Positions 11,031-23,465 of a stretch of DNA of 60,000 nt are shown one piece after another. The stretch lies in NCBI GenBank assembly GCA_905221605.1, contig CAJNDS010002626.1:97501-157500 (forward strand), read 5' to 3'. Numbering within the stretch: the stretch's first letter is position 1; each line of letters begins with the position of its first letter. A model generated the notes under the pieces. The model searched no databases and had not been told where the DNA came from. It saw nothing but the letters and a program-made list of their open reading frames with translations. The stretch is from Symbiodinium natans. Lineage: Eukaryota; Sar; Dinophyceae; Suessiales; Symbiodiniaceae. The translations under genes and the position numbers were made by a program.

Positions 11031-11676
11031 ACCAGGGCTTGCGATCTGACTCTTTGGAGCAAAAATCGATTCCAAAATCTTAGGGACCAGGGCTTGCGAT
11101 GTTACTCTTTGGAGCAAGAAATGAGCCCAAAATCTTAAAGACCGGGGCTTGCGATTTCACCTTTTGGAGCAAATACTGGGCCCAAAATCTTAGGGACCAG
11201 GGCTTGCAATTTGACTCCGTGGAGCACAAATCGACCCCGAAATCTTAGGGACCAGGGCTTGCGATTTGACTCTGTGGAGCACAAATCGACCCCGACAACT
11301 TAGGGACCAGGGCTTGCGATTTGACTCTTTGGAGCAAAATCGACCCAAAAATCTAAGGGACCAGGGCTTGCGATTTTACTCTTTGGCGCAAAAACTGGGC
11401 CCCAAATCTTAGGGACCAGGGCTTGCGATGTCACTCTTTGGAGCAAAATTGAACCCAAAGTCTTAGGGACCAGGGCTTGCGATTTGACTCTTTGGAGCAA
11501 AAACTGGGCCCAAAATCTTAGGGAGCAGGGTTTGCGATTTGACTCTTTGGAGCAAAAACTGGGCCCCAAATCTTAGGGACCAGGGCTTGCGGTTTGACTC
11601 TTTGGAGCAAAAATTGAACCCAAAATCTTAGGGACCAGGGCTTGCGATTTGACTCTTTGAACCAAAAACTGGGCCC
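11031..11676. repeat. 55-bp tandem satellite
   Basis: The motif GGGACCAGGGCTTGCGAT recurs with starts close to 11,031, 11,086, 11,141, 11,196, 11,251, 11,306, 11,360, 11,415, 11,469, 11,524, 11,579 and 11,634. This is about 12 units of 54-55 bp. Units differ by scattered substitutions. A minus-strand frame across six units is a shadow of the repeat. Confidence 0.95.
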
Positions 11677-11677
11677 A

Positions 11678-11862
11678 AAATAATTCAATTAATTCAATTA
11701 ATTCAATTAATTCAATTAATTCATTTATTTCCAAAGGGGGGGGTTCAATTAATTCAATTAATTCAATTAATTCAATTAATTCAATTAATTCAATTAATTC
11801 AACTAATTCAATTAATTCCCCCCCCCCTTTGGAAATAAATGAATTAATTGAATTAATTGATT
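11678..11862. repeat. AATTCAATT tandem array inside a foldback
   Basis: A 9-bp tandem unit AATTCAATT is enclosed by inverted arms TTCATTTATTTCCAAAGGGG (from about 11,721) and its complement ending near 11,853. The arms join long G and C runs. It may be a non-autonomous element with a microsatellite core. Confidence 0.75.
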
Positions 11863-11942
11863 AAATTCATTAAATTCCAGGGGGAAAGTGGAAATTAAGG
11901 AATTTAATGAATTAAATTCTGTCTGTGCAACCCTACAGGACC

Positions 11943-12055
11943 TAAAATAGGGTCTATTTGGAACATGGCTCTTGTGAATAAGTATACGTTTTGGGGCCTG
12001 TTTTCCTCTTGTAAATACGATTCCCAGCTTCCAAATAGACCCTATTTAAGCTGCA
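11943..12055. mobile_element. Foldback family F
   Basis: The left arm AAATAGGGTCTATTTGGAA is matched by an inverted right arm TTCCAAATAGACCCTATTT. A half-copy lies at 8,303. No coding sequence is present. Confidence 0.7.
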
Positions 12056-12230
12056 CACGGGGGGGGGGTCCATTGATAGTCGTATTGGGCCAAACGCCTG
12101 AAACCAAATGTCCTGCTACACTCTCATTATCCTATAGAGTGCCTAGAAACCGATATACCTTAAAAAGGAGATATACCCTTCTGAATATTTACGCGCAGCT
12201 TCCTTTTACCTTTCCTTTTTTAGGTAGGAC

Positions 12231-12312
12231 TTGGGATGTTGCCCCTTGTACTAACAGTTACTAGCAAAACAGGATTATAGTACCCGGAGCTGTTAGTATA
12301 AGGGGGAACATT
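12231..12312. mobile_element. Foldback family B
   Basis: Starts TTGGGATGTTGCCCCTTGTA and ends with TGTTAGTATAAGGGGGAACA, the inverted counterpart. Related copies are at 14,332, 46,820 and 48,049, and a broken one surrounds 32,522-33,220. Confidence 0.7.
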
Positions 12313-13498
12313 TTTCCTAAACCCTAAACCCTAAACCCCTAAACCCCTAAGCCCCTAAACCCCTAAACCCCAAAACCCCAAAACCCCTAAACCCCTAAAA
12401 GCAGGATTATATAAATCAGGAAACTGGCGCCATATGCTGCTCAGATGCTGATTGAGAATGGGACGGAGTCGGCCAGCGAAGAAGACCTCGTCGAGACTTT
12501 TCGTCTACCCCAAAAGCTAAGCGGTTTATAGGGTTTAGGGTTTAGGGTTTAGGCTAAACCCTAAAACCCTATGAGGGCCCTAAACCCTGAAACCCTGCCT
12601 CAGTCGCCGCCTTCCCAACCCTATCTATCCCCTAGAAGGGATCCTTAATCTTACTCCCCTAAATAACCCCTTACATATACCTCATATAGCCTCTATATTC
12701 CTAAGTCGCCCCTAAATAAGCCCTAGGATTTTTCCCTTATAAGGGTCCCTCCTTTCGTCCCTTGCATCTCTCCGGCTCACCTACGACCTCCGCCATATGC
12801 GGGATACGTGTGCCCCCTTGCAGGTGGAACCTAAGCCCTAAACCCTAAACCCTACACCCCAAACCCAAAATCCTCTATCCTAAACCCGGTGGAACCTAGC
12901 ATCCTGCCCATGTATCCTGTCCACGCCCTGCAACCATCAGCAAGCTTCCTGGCTCCTAGCAGGGAGTCGGGCATTCGGTTCCCCATATGATCCCTTATGT
13001 AAGGTTTGACAGGGGGGATCTAAGGTGCCCAGCCTTTCGTTCCTAAACCCTAAACCCGAAACCCTAAACCCTAAACCCTACTAAGAATCGTAAGAAGAGC
13101 TAGGGGGCGGTATCAGCATCGGCTTTGATCGTCCAGGGGTACTCTCGCCAGTAGCCATCGTCCAGGACCTCTGAGAGTGGTTTAGGGTTTAGGGTTTATA
13201 GAGTTTAGGGTTTAGGGTTTGGGGATTAGGGCTTAGGGCTTAGGGTTTAGGGGAATTTGCAAGTAGGCGCAAAGTAGAGTTGCAACTGAAAGGGAAACTA
13301 GGGTGGGATTGCCCCACTTCTTGACTCCCTGCTGGACAACCACTCACACCCTAAACCCTAAACCCTAAACCCTAAACCCTAAACCTGGTCCCCCGATCCT
13401 CCGAGTAGGCTTTATAAAACCGACGACAAACCTCAATAAAAGGGTGGAGTGGAGCCTGATGCCGGGCCTTCCGGGATGCCGCGGCGCGAAAACAGACG

Positions 13499-13556
13499 GT
13501 TTAGGGTTTAGGGTTTAGGGTTTAGGGTTTAGGGTTTAGGGTTTAGGGTTTAGGGT
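13499..13556. repeat. TTTAGGG interstitial telomere array
   Basis: Eight perfect units. Confidence 0.9.
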
Positions 13557-14310
13557 TGAGGGTTGAGGGTTTGAGGGTATTCCGGCTTGCACTTCTCTGG
13601 TAAGGGCTGAAGTGGGGAGTCCAATTGGAGATTGGGGTGCGCCTGAGAAACCCTGAAAAACTCGCCATTGTACCTTTCAAGGATCACATTCTTCCATGGT
13701 TCGTTCTTTGATGGTTCCTTAAGCCCGGAGAATGGTGCTCTAAAGGACAGAGCCTGTGCCCCTGTCTCCACAAGGAACAAAAAGGGGTTCAGGGTTCAGG
13801 GTTTTTAGGATTTTTGGTGCAGGGCTTAATAAGTGTCTAAAGGTTGAGGTTTGGGGTGTAGGGTTTATGGTTTAGGGTTTAGGCTGAGAACTTGGGGGAC
13901 ATGGGAAAGTATCTTGTTTGCAGCTGGCCGCTCTCTTCCACGCTGCAATGAAGATCCAGCTGTTCAGAGCCTCGTCAGGAACCCCTACCGCGTGGGTTTT
14001 GCGAGGCCCTTACTACTGGAGGCCACTCAGGATCAACCTCTAACACCACTCCACACTTTCAGGAGGGCCTCAGGCATCACTCTCCCTTGTCCAGTGAACG
14101 ATGCTAGCAGGGCTTAGAGATAGCCAGCTTCCGCCAAAAAAAAAGGAGAACAATCCTAGTCTGTGAGTATGTGGCGCCTTTTGAAGTGAAAATCAAGACA
14201 CGAAACCCCAAGCCGTTATTGCAGGGCACAGCAAGTGGCAGAGAAGGCAAGACCTAAGGGCCTGCAGATTGCGGGCTCCGCAGACAAGGTCTCTGCGTCA
14301 CGGGATTCAT

Positions 14311-14451
14311 AGGGTTGGTCAGGATAGCAGGTTGGGATGTTTACCCTTATACTAGCAGTCCTTGAAAGGGATTAAAACAGTGGGTACTCTCATCCCTATT
14401 AAGGACTGCTAGTATAAGGGGGGAACATCCCAAATGACAGGGTTGGTCAGG
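14311..14451. mobile_element. Foldback family B with flanking direct repeat
   Basis: The element spans 14,332-14,433 with near-complementary arms containing CTTATACTAGCAGTCCTT. The 13-bp sequence AGGGTTGGTCAGG lies on both sides, at 14,311-14,323 and 14,439-14,451. This could be an old target duplication or a pre-existing repeat. Confidence 0.7.
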
Positions 14452-15295
14452 TTGCCAGGGTCCATATAAATAGGGTCTCGGGGTTCGGGGCTTAATAGGT
14501 TCAGGGTTTATGTCATGATATGATATGATATGATATACATATATATATATATAACATATGTACCTACACATACACAGACACGTTCATATCTGAAGAATCC
14601 CTGAACCCTGAACCCTGAACCCCTGAACCTCTGAACCTCTAAACCCTTGACCCTTAACTACGGGGGGGCACGGAACCCAAGCTCAGCCTTGTACTGCCAT
14701 TGAAACCGTTTCGGGTCAAGGGTTTAGGGTTTAGAGTTTAAGGGTTCAGGGTTTATGAAGGGTTTAGGGTGTAAGGGTTCAGACTTTAGGCTTAAGGAGA
14801 GGCCCTCAGGTCACAGCGGTATGTCGTACTTGGGGGAGGGGGGGTGGGGAGGGGGGGAGGGGGCTACACACCCCAAGCTCCAGCACCCTAGGCCTTACAC
14901 CCCAAACCCGAAACCCTGAACCCCACACCCCGATCTCCTAAACCCCAAGCTCCCAAACCCTAAACTCCTACACCCTAAACCCCGAAAGCAGACGAGGGCC
15001 CCGGCCGAATAGGAGTCGCCTCCCCTTTCGCAATGCATGTCGCTGTCGATCCTGTGCGTGTAGAGACCTGCAGCTTAAGGTTCATGGGGTTTAGGGCTCA
15101 TGGGGTCTGGGGTTTAGGGTTTAGGGTTTAGGGGGTTTGGGATGAATTTGATTGGCGATTTTTTTTAAGGTTTGAGTAGGGGATCTTGGGGAGCTAGGTT
15201 TAGCGGGCTTTGGGGCTTGCGGTTGAAGGTCTAGGGCTTGCGGCCTGGGGTTTCGTAGTTTAGGGATTCTGCAGGCCTAGAGTCGTTTTCATTAT

Positions 15296-15418
15296 CCCAC
15301 AGTGTCCTTAGTACCTATATGTATATGGGGGGGGCACTTACCCCCCAACCATAATATGAATTCCAATTCTAGAAGCCCTAGAGTCTACTCTGTAGGTACT
15401 TAGGACCCTTTGGGAAAA
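15296..15418. mobile_element. Foldback family H
   Basis: The left arm CCACAGTGTCCTTAGTACCT pairs with a right arm containing AGGTACTTAGGACCCTTTGG. The core CCCCAACCATAATAT also occurs in the related sequence at 27,640-27,730. Confidence 0.6.
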
Positions 15419-15493
15419 AATCGACACAGATGCCCGGGGCAGCTCGGGCAGCTTCCCTTTGTCCAACGGGCAAGTAGACTTGACGGTTCATGG

Positions 15494-15592
15494 GTTTAGG
15501 GTTTAGGGTTTAGGGTTTAGGGTTTAGGGTTTAGGGTTTAGGGTTTAGGGTTTAGGGTTTAGGGTTTAGGGTTTAGGGTTTAGGGTTTAGGG
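15494..15592. repeat. TTTAGGG interstitial telomere array
   Basis: About 14 perfect units. Confidence 0.92.
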
Positions 15593-15944
15593 CCTTTTCA
15601 AGTGCACGATACAAGGACGTGTCAAAATTTCGCTCGTCACCTTACTTGTAACCCTAAACCCTCAAGCCCAAACCCCCCAACCTTAAACCCTAAACCCGTG
15701 CAATCCCCCTTGGCAAAGACAATGCCCGTGAACGGCCGTATGCTCTAGAGGGCCCACATACCGGGACAACCCTTCTGAAGCGTTTGGGGTTTAGGGTTTA
15801 GGGTTTAGGGTTTAGGGTTTAGGGTTTAGGGTTTAGGGAGCTTAGGGATTAGGGAGTTTGCTGCTTAGGGCTTAGGGTTAGGGAGTTTCGGGATAAGGGT
15901 TTCGGAGCCCTCAAACCTAACACCCTATACATAATATAATGGGG

Positions 15945-16162
15945 GTTTACGAAGATAAGGGACCCTCAATAATTGACCCCCCCCAAGTAGTAGGATCCCC
16001 TGCATTACGAGGACCCCAACAGCTAGACCCAAGAGTAACCCAGGAATAAAGGGGAGTTTTAAAAGTGAACCTGTACCAACAAAAAATGGAATAAGGACCT
16101 ACTCTGACCCCCAATAAGGTACGAGTACCCCCTAATATCGTAAACCCCCCCCCCCCCCCCCC
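15945..16162. mobile_element. Foldback family I
   Basis: The left end GGGGGTTTACGAAGATAAGG is matched in inverted form by CCCCTAATATCGTAAACCCC at the right, before a C tract. A related left arm, GGGGGTTTACGATATTAGGG, begins near 18,088. Confidence 0.65.
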
Positions 16163-16573
16163 CCAAGGTCGGAGTAGGGCACCCAGGGGTCAAAGGGCCT
16201 AGGGTTTGGGGTTCAGGGTTTAGGGTTACGATCTTGCAAGTGGACGAACCCTCCACCCTAAACAGGCCGGGGGGCCTGTGTTGGTCCCGACCTCCATACT
16301 CGTGTTGCTGTAGACCTGGATCAACGGCCCAACTCTCCCCGCCAGGGTGTTTAGGGTTTAGGGTCTAACAGTCATCCACGCTCATGGCAGCTGACATGCA
16401 AGGTGAAACCCCTAAACCCTAAACCCTAAAGCCTATACCCTAAGCCCGAAACTTCCTAAACCCTAAACCCTTTGCAGCCTTGGACCTGCAGCCCTAGATA
16501 ACTCGAAGCCCGAAACCCCCACTCAAACTTGAAAACTTCCTTCAGGCTTCAGGCATGGGATGTATCTAGGTTG

Positions 16574-16595
16574 CCCCCCCCCCCAAAAAAAAAAA
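16574..16595. repeat. C11-A11 paired homopolymer
   Basis: Eleven C followed directly by eleven A, the complement of the T-G pairs elsewhere in the window. Confidence 0.9.
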
Positions 16596-16937
16596 CTAAG
16601 CCCAAAGCCCTCCACCCTACACCCCTAAACCCTAAGCCAGCATCCGAGCCCGGTTTTCTTTTCTATACTCCCCTTAGAACCATAACCAAGAATATTCTCG
16701 TGGGTCTTCAATCAACGAAAAGCTCATCATGAATGAGCTGGACCGAGAATGTCGGTAAGCTTTGTGCGTCATACGGACTTGAAGTACCCCGAACTTGGGG
16801 GTAGTTCTCAGAGAATAATCGAGAAACTCGGGCACCGTGGAGAGAAGCTCGCAGGTCAGGATGTTTTGCCCGAAGCGAAACGCTCAGCCCTAAACCCTAA
16901 ACTCTAAAACTTATGCCCTCATCCCATACCTAAGCCC

Positions 16938-17061
16938 TACAGGGTGGGGCCCCCTAGTTATAAGTAGAGTTATAAGGGCCCTAAGTTGGGTTATAAGGAC
17001 CCTAAGTTAGGTTATAAGTCCCTTAACTACAGTTAGTATAGTAAGGGGGCCCCACCCTGTA
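16938..17061. mobile_element. MITE family A
   Basis: 124 bp from TA to TA, with terminal inverted repeats CAGGGTGGGGCCCCC. The right TA is the TA of an adjoining CCCTAAA array, and the left flank is CCC. This looks like insertion at a TA inside a telomere unit with TA duplication, as for Tc1/mariner-like elements. It has no coding capacity. Confidence 0.85.
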
Positions 17062-17127
17062 AACCCTAAACCCTAAACCCTAAACCCTAAACCCTAAACC
17101 CTAAACCCTAAACCCTAAACCCTAAAC
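17060..17127. repeat. CCCTAAA array adjoining MITE A
   Basis: Nine perfect units start at the MITE boundary. Confidence 0.9.
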
Positions 17128-17239
17128 CCGGGTTTGAGCCTAAGGGTGATGCATTGATGCAAGCCCCGAGTGCCACACCACGTACTTGTCGCAGTTGAAG
17201 ATACCAACCTGGCGCGCGGCTTTAACTGATGGCAGTCTA

Positions 17240-17412
17240 CGGCTTTAGGGTTTAGGGTTTGGGGTTTGGGGTTTAGGGTTTAGGGTTTGGGGTTTGGGGT
17301 TTGGGGTTTGGGGTTTAGGGTTTAGGGCTTGGGGTTTGGGGTTTAGGGTTTGGGGTTTAGGGTTGTGGGTTTGGGGTTTGGGGTTTAGGGTTTGGGGTTT
17401 GGGGTTTAGGAG
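17240..17412. repeat. Mixed TTTAGGG/TTTGGGG array
   Basis: Interleaved TTTAGGG and TTTGGGG units over about 170 bp. Confidence 0.88.
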
Positions 17413-17773
17413 TGGGGTGTGTGAGGCTTCATGGGGTCTGTGGTCTAGGAATCTGGGTTAAGGGTTACGGCAGAATGGAGCACTAAATTCTATAAGCCCT
17501 AGAAGTGCCCATGCGGGCTTATCCCAAGGCATGGAGTGGCAAAGTTTGTCAACTTCGTCCCGCACCGCTGTGGGTAGTTCTATTCTAGCCCTGCGCCCCT
17601 CCTGCTAGGGCTTAGACTCGGGGATTTTAGGCTCTAGGGTTGAGGGCTTAGGGTTTAGGGTTTACCGTCTAGCATCCTCTATGGGGAAAGGTGATTCTGA
17701 TACATTGGAGGCTTAGTAAGGGAGATTGAGCCAGCCAATACCTAGCCCTCTGTCACATCACGGGCTTACTGGA

Positions 17774-17918
17774 CTAAACCCTAAACCCTAAACCCTAAAC
17801 CCTAAACCCTAAACCCTAAACCCTAAACCCTAAACCCTAAACCCTAAACCCTAAACCCTAAACCCTAAACCTAAACCCCCTAAACCCCTAAATCCTAAAC
17901 CCTAAACCCTAAACCCTC
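17774..17918. repeat. CCCTAAA interstitial telomere array
   Basis: About 13 perfect units, then variants such as CCCCTAAA. Confidence 0.92.
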
Positions 17919-19371
17919 TAAACCCTGACACGCCTGGTGGTTGTACTGCCAGGCGACAAGGCCCGGCTCATAGCCGAAAGGCACCTTCGTGGACATAAAC
18001 AATTTGGGGTTTACGATACTTAGGGTTTAGGGTTTAGGTTTAGGATTTGGGGTTTAGGGCTTAGGGTTTAGGGTTTTGGGGGGTTTACGATATTAGGGGG
18101 TACCTTACTGGGGTTCAGAATATGAGGGGATCCTCCTATTTGGGGGTCTATGTTGGGGTCCCTTGTTTATATTTATATAACTCGGGGTTAGACTTGGGTA
18201 TGCGAGGGGTCTCGGGTAGAGCATTTGTTGGGTAAGCGTCGACATGAGACATTCGGGCTTTATCTCCAGTTAAGAGCAAAAGCAAGCTCCACGATTAACG
18301 CAAGCCGAGCGACCCTAAACCCGAAACCCCAAACGCTCCTTATGTCCCTGAGATGCCACACCCACATATTCGAGTCCTGTGCATTCCCATGTGCCCAACT
18401 CTCAATCCCAAAATTCTGACTTTGCGTGCAGGGTCTAGGGTTTAGGGTTGAGGTTCAGTTTTTGCAGTTGAGGGTTTGGGGTGTAGGGATTAAGGAAGCG
18501 GATTGTGTTTTTACGGGTTTGGGGTTAGGGTGTGGGCACGGGATCGTGGGGTTTCGAGTTTACAGAGGCGGCGGCAATGAGTGCGAAGCAGAACATCCCT
18601 GTGAACTTGGCAGGGTACTCGTCCTGAAGCTTGCATAGGGCGTTCAGGGTTTAGGGGTTTTGGGGTAGTTTTGCAGCTGCACAACTCCCATCTCCCGACA
18701 TGTAAGTGGAACCCTCCTTTCGCCCAGGCGTTACGGCTTGCAAGGGTTCTCAAAGCACATATTCGTATGAGTACTAATGTATGTGTGTATATATATATAC
18801 GCATACGTACATACAACATACACCGGTAACAAGCATAAGTACACCCTAAAATCTTGAAGCCTTAAAACCTTTAAACCCCGAAATGCCGAAACCCTGCGGC
18901 TTAACACGGCTTCTATAGAAGAGGACAAGCCCAGACCTTGCGATTGCACGGGATGCCTCTCATAAAGAAGTTGCCGCTGAACATGTTTTGCTTGTTTTTT
19001 TTTGTTCGGTAGGTTCGAGGTTTAGAACAAACAAATATGTGTAGTTTTCGCATGGGAGTTTGTAGGAACAAGAACCAAACATACTTCCTGCGGATGACAG
19101 AATGTAGTTTGGGTTCAGCGCGCGCTCAAAAAGGCTTCGGGCAGTGTGAATACCCGCCCAGTGTACTTCCACTTGGGGGTACCTCGAACCCAAAAACCCA
19201 AACCCTAAGCCCTAAGCCCTAAATCCCAAACCCTAAACCCTAAACCCTAAACCCGAGCTGCCAAGTTATGGGGCTCTGTCGCCGAGAGTCGGGAGAAGGC
19301 TCCTGGGGAGTCATCACGAACTCATTGCGCGGAGGCGGGATGCCACCAACAACCTGAGGTAGCTTGTCAGT

Positions 19372-19438
19372 CCTAAACCCTAAACCCTAAACCCTAAACC
19401 CTAAACCCTAAACCCTAAACCCTAAACCCTAAACCCTA
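19372..19438. repeat. CCCTAAA interstitial telomere array
   Basis: Nine perfect units. Confidence 0.92.
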
Positions 19439-19536
19439 TGAATGACGCCATATTACCGGCTGTGGCGTGGCGGGGCCGTACATCGTTTTGGTGTGAAGTT
19501 TCCAGGTTCATGTAGTCCCACGTCCCACGGTCTGTA

Positions 19537-19724
19537 ACCCTGAGGGTCGAACCTGCTAGAATTCAAGGTTTTACCTCTGGGATTAGAAAGGGATTATGCT
19601 ACCCCAAAAAGTTTAAAAGTTACCTACTCTACTACTAGGTCATATACTTGGGCCCCAAAGTCCTTCTAGAGGAAATACTTTAAGGCCCAAGTACTCCCAG
19701 TTTAGGTCCATGAACCCTCAGGGT
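19537..19724. mobile_element. Foldback family C, long copy
   Basis: Outer ends ACCCTGAGGGT and ACCCTCAGGGT are inverted. The inner core has CTTGGGCCCCAAAG and TTTAAGGCCCAAGT, shared with the copies at 46,438 and 50,320. Confidence 0.6.
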
Positions 19725-19965
19725 TTAGGGTTTAGGGTTTAGGGTTTCGTGTTTCGGGTTCTGAAGACTCTGAACATGGGCCCAAAGACCAGACTGTGCA
19801 GACTCCCTGAGGCTTGGGTGCCATGGAGACCCTAAACCCTAAACCCTAAACCCTAAACCCTAAACCCTAAACCCTAAACCCTAAAAACTAAGCCCAAGAA
19901 ACCCTAAGCCCTATAAACCCTAAACCCCATAAACCCTAAGCCCTGTGAAACCCGAAGCCCTACAA

Positions 19966-20185
19966 ACCCTAAGCCCAAAAAAAGCCAAACCCTATAAACC
20001 CTAAACCCTATAAACCCTATAAACCCTATAAACCCTATAAACCCTATAAACCCTATAAACCCTATAAACCCTGTAAACCCTATCAACCCTATAGACCCTA
20101 TAAACCCTATAAACCCTATAAACCCTATAAACCCTATAAACCCTATAAACCCTATAAACCCTATAAACCCTATAAACCCTAAACC
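19966..20185. repeat. CCCTATAAA (9-bp) variant array
   Basis: A 9-bp unit, CCCTATAAA, is reiterated about 20 times with few changes. It is CCCTAAA with TA inserted. The Val-Tyr-Arg and Gly-Phe-Ile repeats in frames across it are shadows. Confidence 0.92.
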
Positions 20186-20607
20186 GTAAACCGTAAACCC
20201 TAAGCCTCCACATGCCCAACAATCCTAAGCCCACGGCGCCCTCCTTTGGCTTCTTGTCGACGGGCTCGCCGCCTCGCGTCAGGATGCTTCGCACAAACGG
20301 GCGTGGTTTGGGGCTTGGGGTTTGGGGTTTAGGGTTCAGGGTGCACAGGGTATAGGGGGATATACGGTACCTCATTCCCTCATTCCGTACTAAGAACCAG
20401 CCAGCAGTTGGTGTCGGGCTTTAGCACATCCATCCTAATGGTACTTGCTGGTCTCAAAGGGCGAAACCCTGCTGAACTGCGAGTCTCAACATGCTGCAGG
20501 GAGTAGAAGAATGCTGAAACTTTCGAGTGCTCTCTGCAAGGAACCAACCTACCAAACCACCCCAACCACCGCCACAAATGCAATCAGAAGTTCCCCAATG
20601 TGGGAGG

Positions 20608-20706
20608 TAGAGAGAGAGAGAGAGAAGAGGGAGAGAGAAAGAGAGAGAGAGAGAGAGACAAAGACAGAGAGAGAGAGAGAGAGAGATAGAGAGAAGGAGA
20701 AAAAAC
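20608..20706. repeat. GA microsatellite
   Basis: About 100 bp of (GA)n with a few interruptions. Confidence 0.95.
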
Positions 20707-21021
20707 AACCAAACCCTAAGCCCCAAGGACAGAGAGGCCCGTGCCCTATGTGGTCACGGCTTCTATACCGGAAGCCCAGTACCTGAAGAGTGGCAAGTCG
20801 CGTAAGCACTTCCACAAAAACAAAAAAAAACAGGGTACCCTAAACCCTGAACTCTGAACCCTGAACCCTGAACCCTGAACCCCTAAACCCAGAACCCTAA
20901 ACCCTAAACCCTAAACCCTGAAGCCAGCTGGCCAGTGCAGGTTCTTTACTAAAGCTGCAGAGAATCCAAGCCAAGCTGACCGATTCCGAGTTGTAACACT
21001 AGGTTCAGTGGGCCCAGAGAG

Positions 21022-21119
21022 CCCAATATTCCTTCAATTAAGGAATATTCCTTAAACCATACAGGGATCCTTAATATGAGTTAAGGTATATTCCTTAATT
21101 AAGCTATATTGGGCTCTTT
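21022..21119. mobile_element. Foldback family E
   Basis: Starts GCCCAATATTCCTTCAATTA and ends TTAATTAAGCTATATTGGGC in inverted orientation. A longer relative is at 32,276-32,455. Confidence 0.6.
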
Positions 21120-21251
21120 GGCGGCCGGTCTCCCGGCGTAGCCTGAATTCTGAGGTCAAGTAGCCTAGAACCTGGGCAGATGGACACGAAATCCTCACCC
21201 CAAACCTGATCTAAACCCCAACCCCCACATAATTACCCTGAACCCGGAACT

Positions 21252-21338
21252 CTAAACCCTAAACCCTAACCCTAAACCCTAAACCCTAAACCCTAAACCC
21301 TAAACCCTAAACCCTAAACCCTAAACCCTAAACCCTAA
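21252..21338. repeat. CCCTAAA interstitial telomere array
   Basis: About 12 units, one shortened to CCCTAA. Confidence 0.92.
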
Positions 21339-22189
21339 CCCCCCGCTTGCAAAACCCAGACGGAGCGCCTTTGAGCCAGCATTGGCTCGGGCAGCCGTCA
21401 AGGCCCGCGTCTGCCACCCACACCTTGTGGGGATCAGCACGAAACATCTGCCGGGTTTAGGGTTTAGGGTTTAGGGTTTAGGGTTTAGGGTTTCGGGTTG
21501 TTTGAGAATTTGTACTTCCAGCCTCCTGGGAGCTGTTTATGGGTCGTGGGAGATGGATGTCTAAGGTGGGAGATTCCTGGGTTTGGGGACCCTAAACCCT
21601 AAACTCTGAACCCCTTTCGGGAACATAGGGCCATGCCGGGTGTTTCAGAAGGGAACGCCAAGCCCCCCTAAGCCCTAAGCCACAATTGCAAAACCCAAAA
21701 CCCTACACCCTAAGCCCCAAACCCTAAGCCCTGAGCCCCATACCCTATACCCTATACCCTAAACCCTAAACCATCAAGGCCGACACCCATTGGCTTTTCA
21801 GGTCGCCAAGGGCCAGACCCACTGCCACTCTCCATGCCACCGATCCCGAACCCAGTAACTTTCAAAGCCTAAACCCTACAACCTGCCCATTAGGGTTCAG
21901 GGTTTAGGGTTTAGGGTTTAGGGTTCAGGGTTTAGGGTTTAGGGTTTACAACCTGCCCAAATAAGTCCCCAAAACACTGGCCCAGAACGCTTCAAATGCA
22001 GCTACACCGTGTCTAGTGAGGCCGGCCGGGGACATAGGGTGGGTATAGTATAGCGTTTATGTTTTAGGGTCTAGGGCGCAATCCTAGATCCGCGGCTCGA
22101 GGCTCTCTCACGTACTTGTCCCTACAAACGCCCTAACTCTCGACACCCAAGCCACAATCTCGTCTGGCCTACTCCGTAAAGCCATCACG

Positions 22190-22255
22190 TCGTGCATATG
22201 TATATACACACATATACATATACACATACACATACACATGCATATGCATATGCAC

Positions 22256-22340
<85 letters not shown>

Positions 22341-22356
22341 CATGTACATACATACA

Positions 22357-22389
<33 letters not shown>

Positions 22390-22467
22390 GTATATATATA
22401 TATATATGTATATACAATTCTATATATACATACATATATCTCGCTAAAGACAAAAACACATACATAC

Positions 22468-22500
<33 letters not shown>
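22190..22500. repeat. AT-rich compound microsatellite
   Basis: Runs of ATACAT, TACA and TA dinucleotides, ending in (GT)n near 22,497. All six frames are open here, giving artefactual Tyr/Met/His/Thr/Cys/Val repeat ORFs. Confidence 0.95.
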
Positions 22501-22506
<6 letters not shown>

Positions 22507-23465
22507 TACATCTATTATTACGTGTGTCTGTCCCTATCTACATGTATGTGAGTCTGTATATATATATATGTTATACGATGACCCTTCAGTACACCTAACG
22601 TATTTAGGGTAGTAAGGGGCCCAAGGAGCCCTGCTCAAGCCCATCTCCTCGACCCCAACTACACTGACATGGCACCTCTGCCATGCCAAGGGTCCACCCT
22701 AAACTTATAAACCCTGAACCCTAAACCCTAAACCCTAAACCCTAAACCTCCACAGTAACCTAGCACTAAGACCCGTTTATATATGATGAGATTTGTAAAC
22801 TATAAAGGAACTAAAGCCGGTTAAAAACACGAGTATGTGCTAAACTTGAGGGAACCTCAGTGGCCTTAGGGTTTAGGGTTTAGGGTCTACTGGTCCGTTT
22901 TGCAGGCCAAGTGGCGAAGGCCTTGCAGCGAGGTTCTGCCTCGTGCTCAGTGCTCGCAGGGTTTAACCCAAGACCCTAAACCCTAAACCTTATAAAACCT
23001 AAGCCCTAAAGCCTAAAGCCCGCACCCGAAACCCTATATCTGTAAGGTTTAGGGATTGTTCTGCAGGGCTCCGAGCGTCGTAAGGCTTGAGGTTCCACTT
23101 TGGCCACAGCGCGATGAGCCTTAAGGTGTCTATACAGGCATGTTCCAGACTAGGGCCATTCCTTTTTAGGGTTTGGGCTTGAGGGTTTAGGGTTTAGGGT
23201 TTCGGGCTACTCCGTTTTAACCCCCCGAAGTACTCATGGGGTCTAGGGTTAAGGGTTTAGGGCTTGGGTTTAGGGTAGGGCATTTCTAATATCCCGCCCG
23301 AGAGAAACAACTATAATAATCCTTGTTGAAACCTCATGCATGGCATGATACACTGTTCAGGGTTTAGGGTTTAGATGGTTGGGTCCTTGAGCCGGCGCTC
23401 GGACAGGTAAGAAGTAGCTATCTGAGTCAAAAACTACCGCTGCTCTGTGTACCTTATCAACCCCT

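Noticed and set aside
11300-11569. 89-residue minus-strand repeat ORF
   Set aside because: Shadow of the 55-bp satellite; the apparent protein repeat has the DNA period.
20001-20375. Val-Tyr-Arg repeat ORF
   Set aside because: Direct translation of the CCCTATAAA array.
22108-22551. Several overlapping ORFs with Tyr/Met/His/Thr/Cys/Val repeats
   Set aside because: All six frames are open across an AT/CA microsatellite.
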